Shown piece by piece: positions 61,176-64,000 of a stretch of 64,000 nucleotides of DNA. The position numbers were made by a program, and so were the translations under genes. The stretch is from Methanoregula sp. (GTDB lineage: Archaea > Halobacteriota > Methanomicrobia > Methanomicrobiales > Methanospirillaceae). The stretch lies in contig JBAZQB010000001.1 of assembly GCA_041645435.1 (NCBI GenBank), positions 310,001-374,000 on the forward strand, read 5' to 3'. Every line of letters begins with the position of its first letter. Position 1 is the first letter of the stretch. Below the pieces are notes generated by a model. It made no database searches. It worked only from the letters and a program-made list of their open reading frames with translations, and was not told where the DNA came from.

Positions 61176-62117
61176 TCACGCAAACAAGAGGATAATAATT
61201 GCACCCGCAACCATGAGTGCAGCCCCCAGAATGCGTTTGAGGATATCCTCTTCGGAGAATACGAGGGTTCCGTAAAGGACCATGAAGATGATACTCATCC
61301 GCTTTATTGCAATAACATAGGGAACGATCTGGAGAGTATAGGCCATATTTATGGACGCAGCCTCAACAGCAACGAAAAGGCCAATGAGAAGGCACAGTCC
61401 TGTAAACTGCCTCAGGTGTAATGACGTGACAGCAGGTGCAACATGGACCGGGTTATTCATAACCTGATTCAGAGATTTGTTCCTGCCGGAGTAATGGGAA
61501 TATCCAGACTCAGCAAGGAAAGCAATCCCGATTAAAAAAACCGTGAGTGCCATCCCAAAGAACGGGTCGGAATTGAGCAGTGCGATCTTGTCAAAATTGA
61601 TCGAGATGGCAAACAGGAATGCTACAATGAGCATGTACCAGCTGCCCCGGTTCCGGATCATCGCCCGGACCGGGTCCAGGAAATGTTCATGTTCTTCTGA
61701 AATGTTCAGCACATATGAACCGCATACGATGATGCAGATACCCAAAAAACCGAACAATGATGGCACTTCATGGAGCAGGATATAAGAAGTACCAATAAGG
61801 ATGGCTGGCGTGAACGACAGCATCGGGACTGAGAGCGAGAGGTCGGATGAAGACAGGGCTTTAAAAATCAGGTTAAGCCCGATGATGTTCAGGATTAAGG
61901 TAACTCCCACTGCTGAAAAAAAGTCCGGGCCGAGAGGGGGAAATCCCCGGTAGGCCGACACCAGAAAGAGCAGGCCTCCCCCAAGAGTGAACCCTATTCC
62001 TGTCAGGAGCTTTGGATCCAGTGCGGTGATATACTTCTTGACAATAATGAAATAAGCGGCATTGGCCAGGGCGCCAAGGAGCGCTAAGAAAATCCAGAGC
62101 ATGTATTCAGAGTCCAA
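61176..62117 (-). CDS. EamA/DMT-family membrane transporter
   Basis: A 313-residue protein with about ten predicted membrane helices in two EamA repeats. The first repeat spans LWIFLALLGALANAAYFIIVKKYI to FGFLGICIIVCGSYVLNI. A charged loop (EEHEHFLDPVRAMIRNRGS) links to the second, which ends ILKRILGAALMVAGAIIILLF. Drug/metabolite transporters of this type export amino acids, sugars or other small molecules. The substrate cannot be inferred. Monocistronic; convergent with the multi-PAS gene. Confidence 0.85.
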   Translation of the reverse strand: MDSEYMLWIFLALLGALANAAYFIIVKKYITALDPKLLTGIGFTLGGGLLFLVSAYRGFPPLGPDFFSAVGVTLILNIIGLNLIFKALSSSDLSLSVPMLSFTPAILIGTSYILLHEVPSLFGFLGICIIVCGSYVLNISEEHEHFLDPVRAMIRNRGSWYMLIVAFLFAISINFDKIALLNSDPFFGMALTVFLIGIAFLAESGYSHYSGRNKSLNQVMNNPVHVAPAVTSLHLRQFTGLCLLIGLFVAVEAASINMAYTLQIVPYVIAIKRMSIIFMVLYGTLVFSEEDILKRILGAALMVAGAIIILLFA

Positions 62118-62357
62118 GGTATTGTGAGGTTGTTATCGCATATCGGGCTTTGTATCAGGAAATATCTCTTTGTTGTTTCAGGTCCGGTCATAGAATCGCT
62201 GCCGGTTTGCCTTTGTTAAATCGATAGTAATATCGTTTTTACGGTATGGGAACATCAGTCCTTGCCTGAACAATAGGATTTGACAAAAGGAATGCAAAAA
62301 AATCAGCGAATAAAAAACCCTAAAAAAGTCTGGTCAATCCGCACGAGCATGACCCTC

Positions 62358-62903
62358 TCATGTCCGCTGCATCCATTCAGCAGTTGTCAGAACACGGGAG
62401 AACCGCTGCTGCTGAGTGACGAGAATTGCGCGGTGGAGATCTGCATCGCTGATCGTGCCGGCAGTATTTTTTATCGACAGGGTTCCGGTTGCATCGGACA
62501 GAAAATTTACTGTATATCCACGATGGAATGCCTGCCGGGCAGTCGTGTCGCAGCACATCTGGGTCATATAGCCGGCAATAGTTATGACGGATATGTTGTG
62601 CTCTTTTAACCAGCCATCAAGGTTCGTTCCGGTAAAACTGCCGGGCATGTTTTTTTCAATGATGATATCCGTATGCCTCTGGTTGATTTCATCGTGAAGT
62701 TCCCAGCCACGTGTCCCTTTCCTGAATGCAGTTGCTTCCGGTACTGGATTTGAATGCTGGATCACGAGAACCGGCATGTGGGTGGCATGGGCGTGATCCA
62801 TTGCCACCAGAATTTTTTCAAAACTTCCCGGGGGATAGGTAATGGGAAGTTGTCCGGTAAAATATTCATTCTGGACATCGATGACCAGCAGTGCCTCTTT
62901 CAT
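62358..62903 (-). CDS. Isochorismatase-family cysteine hydrolase
   Basis: A 181-residue alpha/beta hydrolase of the isochorismatase-like group. The expected triad is visible: Asp in ALLVIDVQNEYF, Lys in DIIIEKNMPGSFTGT and Cys in ITIAGYMTQMCCDTTARQA (one of the two adjacent Cys). Members hydrolyse amides such as nicotinamide, N-carbamoylsarcosine or isochorismate; a nicotinamidase-type metal site is not clear here. Its ATG overlaps the stop of the Cas6b-like gene by 4 nt (62900-62903), so the two are translationally coupled, an unusual partner. Confidence 0.9.
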   Translation of the reverse strand: MKEALLVIDVQNEYFTGQLPITYPPGSFEKILVAMDHAHATHMPVLVIQHSNPVPEATAFRKGTRGWELHDEINQRHTDIIIEKNMPGSFTGTNLDGWLKEHNISVITIAGYMTQMCCDTTARQAFHRGYTVNFLSDATGTLSIKNTAGTISDADLHRAILVTQQQRFSRVLTTAEWMQRT

Positions 62904-63589
62904 GGTGTATCCGCCTCTTCCGGACCAGGAATGTCCGGGATACTTTTTATCGTGCCGAATCCCTGCGAAACGGACTGGCCTATGCCGAAATATTCCGGGA
63001 TCCGTATATTCGTCCGGAACTTTCCCAGAAAGACGATGACATTTTCACGATCAATCCGGTCTATCCGGAATTTTATCTTTGCCTCGCAGGTTATCGGCAC
63101 GGGCGTTTTGTAGTCCAGCGATTTTGCGAGCGTTTCGAGATTGCCGGTAAGTATCTTTTGCATGAAAGCATCCCGGTCAGGCTTGCCTTTAAGGTCATAG
63201 AACTTCTTTGCATTCTGCTGGTTCAGGGCAAGCCATGGTGTCAGGAATTCATAGGTATGAGTTGTGCCGGAAATTCCAAACTCTTCATGCCGGATGGAGG
63301 TATCACGCTCAAGGATTGTGCAGGCGGTCTTTCCCTGCGAAAATTCCTTAAGCCCCTCCGAGTGCTGGTAAAGGAAATCGGCACCCTGGCTGATACCGAG
63401 AGTGATTATTGAACTCTTTACCTGCTTGCACTGTACCACCGGGTAGCGATGAATGAACCCGGCTGCACTCTCTTTGCGAAGTGTTGTGAATTCACCCAGT
63501 TTCCCGGCGATATCTGACCGTAATTCACTGAGGGAAAACTGTACCGGGTTCACCGGTTCAAGGGCAAGGGTGAATATTTTCAGGTTCAT
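62900..63589 (-). CDS. Cas6b-like RAMP protein, orphan
   Basis: A 229-residue protein that reads like the Cas6b branch of CRISPR RNA endonucleases: RYPVVQCKQVKSSIITLGISQG in the N-terminal half, YEFLTPWLALNQQNAKKFYDL in the middle, and the glycine-rich loop IPEYFGIGQSVSQGFGTIKSI at the end, typical of RAMP folds. From memory, the Methanococcus maripaludis enzyme uses His38, His40 and Tyr47; aligning on the RYP motif, this protein has Arg38, Glu40 and His47, so normal catalysis looks doubtful. No CRISPR array or other cas gene is within the window. It could be a domesticated RNA-binding protein or an edge gene of a locus lying beyond 64000. Confidence 0.7.
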   Translation of the reverse strand: MNLKIFTLALEPVNPVQFSLSELRSDIAGKLGEFTTLRKESAAGFIHRYPVVQCKQVKSSIITLGISQGADFLYQHSEGLKEFSQGKTACTILERDTSIRHEEFGISGTTHTYEFLTPWLALNQQNAKKFYDLKGKPDRDAFMQKILTGNLETLAKSLDYKTPVPITCEAKIKFRIDRIDRENVIVFLGKFRTNIRIPEYFGIGQSVSQGFGTIKSIPDIPGPEEADTP

Positions 63590-63691
63590 GGATTATTTGC
63601 TCACACCATTTTTGCCGGCCACCTTCATGGAGTTATCCATGAGCAGGTGCATGTTCAGATGGCCGGGCAGTAAATACGCAGGATACGGATT

Positions 63692-64000
63692 TTATAAAAC
63701 GACAAATCTCTTGATAGCCGTAGCATTCAGGGTGCCTGCCGAGATCATGATGTAGTATTCCTGGGGATTTGGTATATTGAGATCAACCGACCAGGTATTT
63801 TCACCACATTCCCCCTCTGTTACGAGAGTTGACAAGGGTTTTTCGTTTCCCATGGACATGTTTTTTGGCAACATTCCGCTGGGGAATACGAGATATTTGA
63901 GTTCTTCACCAACAGCCCGGTTTGTTGTCCCCCTGATGGAAAAATTTTTACCGGAATATGAATTACTGACAGGATTTATGCGAACCCATAAGGGTTCAGG
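63692..64000 (-). CDS. C-terminal end of a probable cell-surface protein (5' end outside window)
   Basis: The minus-strand frame is open to the window edge, so about 102 residues of the C-terminus are seen. The sequence is beta-rich and Ser/Thr/Gly-rich (INPVSNSYSGKNFSIRG, LKYLVFPSG, then WSVDLNIPNPQEYYIMISAG and TAIKRFVVL), resembling the Ig-like or DUF3821-type extracytoplasmic domains of methanogen surface proteins in which a final strand reads T-x-x-x-F-x-V. No transmembrane anchor at this end. Identity is uncertain because most of the gene is missing. Confidence 0.5.
   Translation of the reverse strand, partial: PEPLWVRINPVSNSYSGKNFSIRGTTNRAVGEELKYLVFPSGMLPKNMSMGNEKPLSTLVTEGECGENTWSVDLNIPNPQEYYIMISAGTLNATAIKRFVVL

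Noticed and set aside
1..64000. CRISPR array, tRNA, rRNA, 7S RNA or replication origin
   Set aside because: I looked for regularly spaced repeats near the Cas6b-like gene and for T-loop-like GTTCGAATC motifs elsewhere. The hits were single and inside coding genes, and no cloverleaf or array was found by eye.

Overview
The window is a piece of an archaeal chromosome, most likely from a methanogen of the order Methanomicrobiales (Methanoregula-like; the genus is not resolved). The main reasons are CDC48, an archaeal Lsm protein, a RecJ-like S1-DHH nuclease, a UPF0200 kinase, the archaeal bifunctional FBP aldolase/phosphatase and an ADP-dependent sugar kinase. These sit beside bacterial-type chemotaxis genes and a phosphoribulokinase of the kind known from Methanospirillum. 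Promoters look archaeal (TTTATATA boxes, some leaders very short). No rRNA, tRNA, CRISPR array or complete insertion sequence was seen.

Layout. 1-4.2 kb: a RimK-type ATP-grasp (cut by the edge), a Cys-rich YkgJ-like protein and a GCS2 ligase, then a fused ADP-forming acyl-CoA synthetase. 4.3-7.3 kb (minus): a receiver-PAS-PAS-diadenylate cyclase, a small membrane protein, a winged-helix protein and Lsm. 7.9-11.1 kb (minus): a three-gene gluconeogenic operon (class I FBPase, class II aldolase, FBP aldolase/phosphatase). 11.6-14.5 kb: cdc48-hsp20. 14.8-22.1 kb: thiC, a tightly overlapping operon (radical-SAM activase, UPF0200 kinase, TIM barrel, RNase Z), the RecJ-like nuclease and two small genes. 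22.6-43.9 kb: a storage-polysaccharide and central carbon island with two GH57 proteins, 4-alpha-glucanotransferase, cupin PGI, PfkA, phosphoribulokinase, a glycogen-synthase-like GT4, an ADP-dependent kinase, glucan phosphorylase, two tandem PPDKs and an HPr-kinase-like P-loop protein. 44.4-57.3 kb: surface/membrane proteins, then cheW-cheR, an HTH-PAS-histidine kinase and three consecutive MCP-CheW pairs. 57.6-64 kb: adenine deaminase, an orphan multi-PAS protein, a DMT transporter, an isochorismatase-like hydrolase overlapping a Cas6b-like protein, and the end of a probable surface protein.

How it fits together. PPDK makes PEP from pyruvate. The FBP enzymes carry carbon to fructose 6-phosphate, cupin PGI links to glucose 6-phosphate, and the GT4, GH57, MalQ and phosphorylase set builds and degrades an alpha-glucan. 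PfkA and possibly the ADP-dependent kinase run the reverse direction, and phosphoribulokinase connects to ribulose bisphosphate.

Most worth following up: a three-copy family of 200-420 bp non-coding elements with imperfect terminal inverted repeats, apparent target duplications and conserved GC-rich hairpins (one copy carries a nested insertion); an orphan Cas6b-like protein whose expected catalytic residues appear replaced; the receiver-PAS-diadenylate cyclase; a 34-codon gene translationally coupled to pfkA; and the HPr-kinase-like gene upstream of the PPDK pair.
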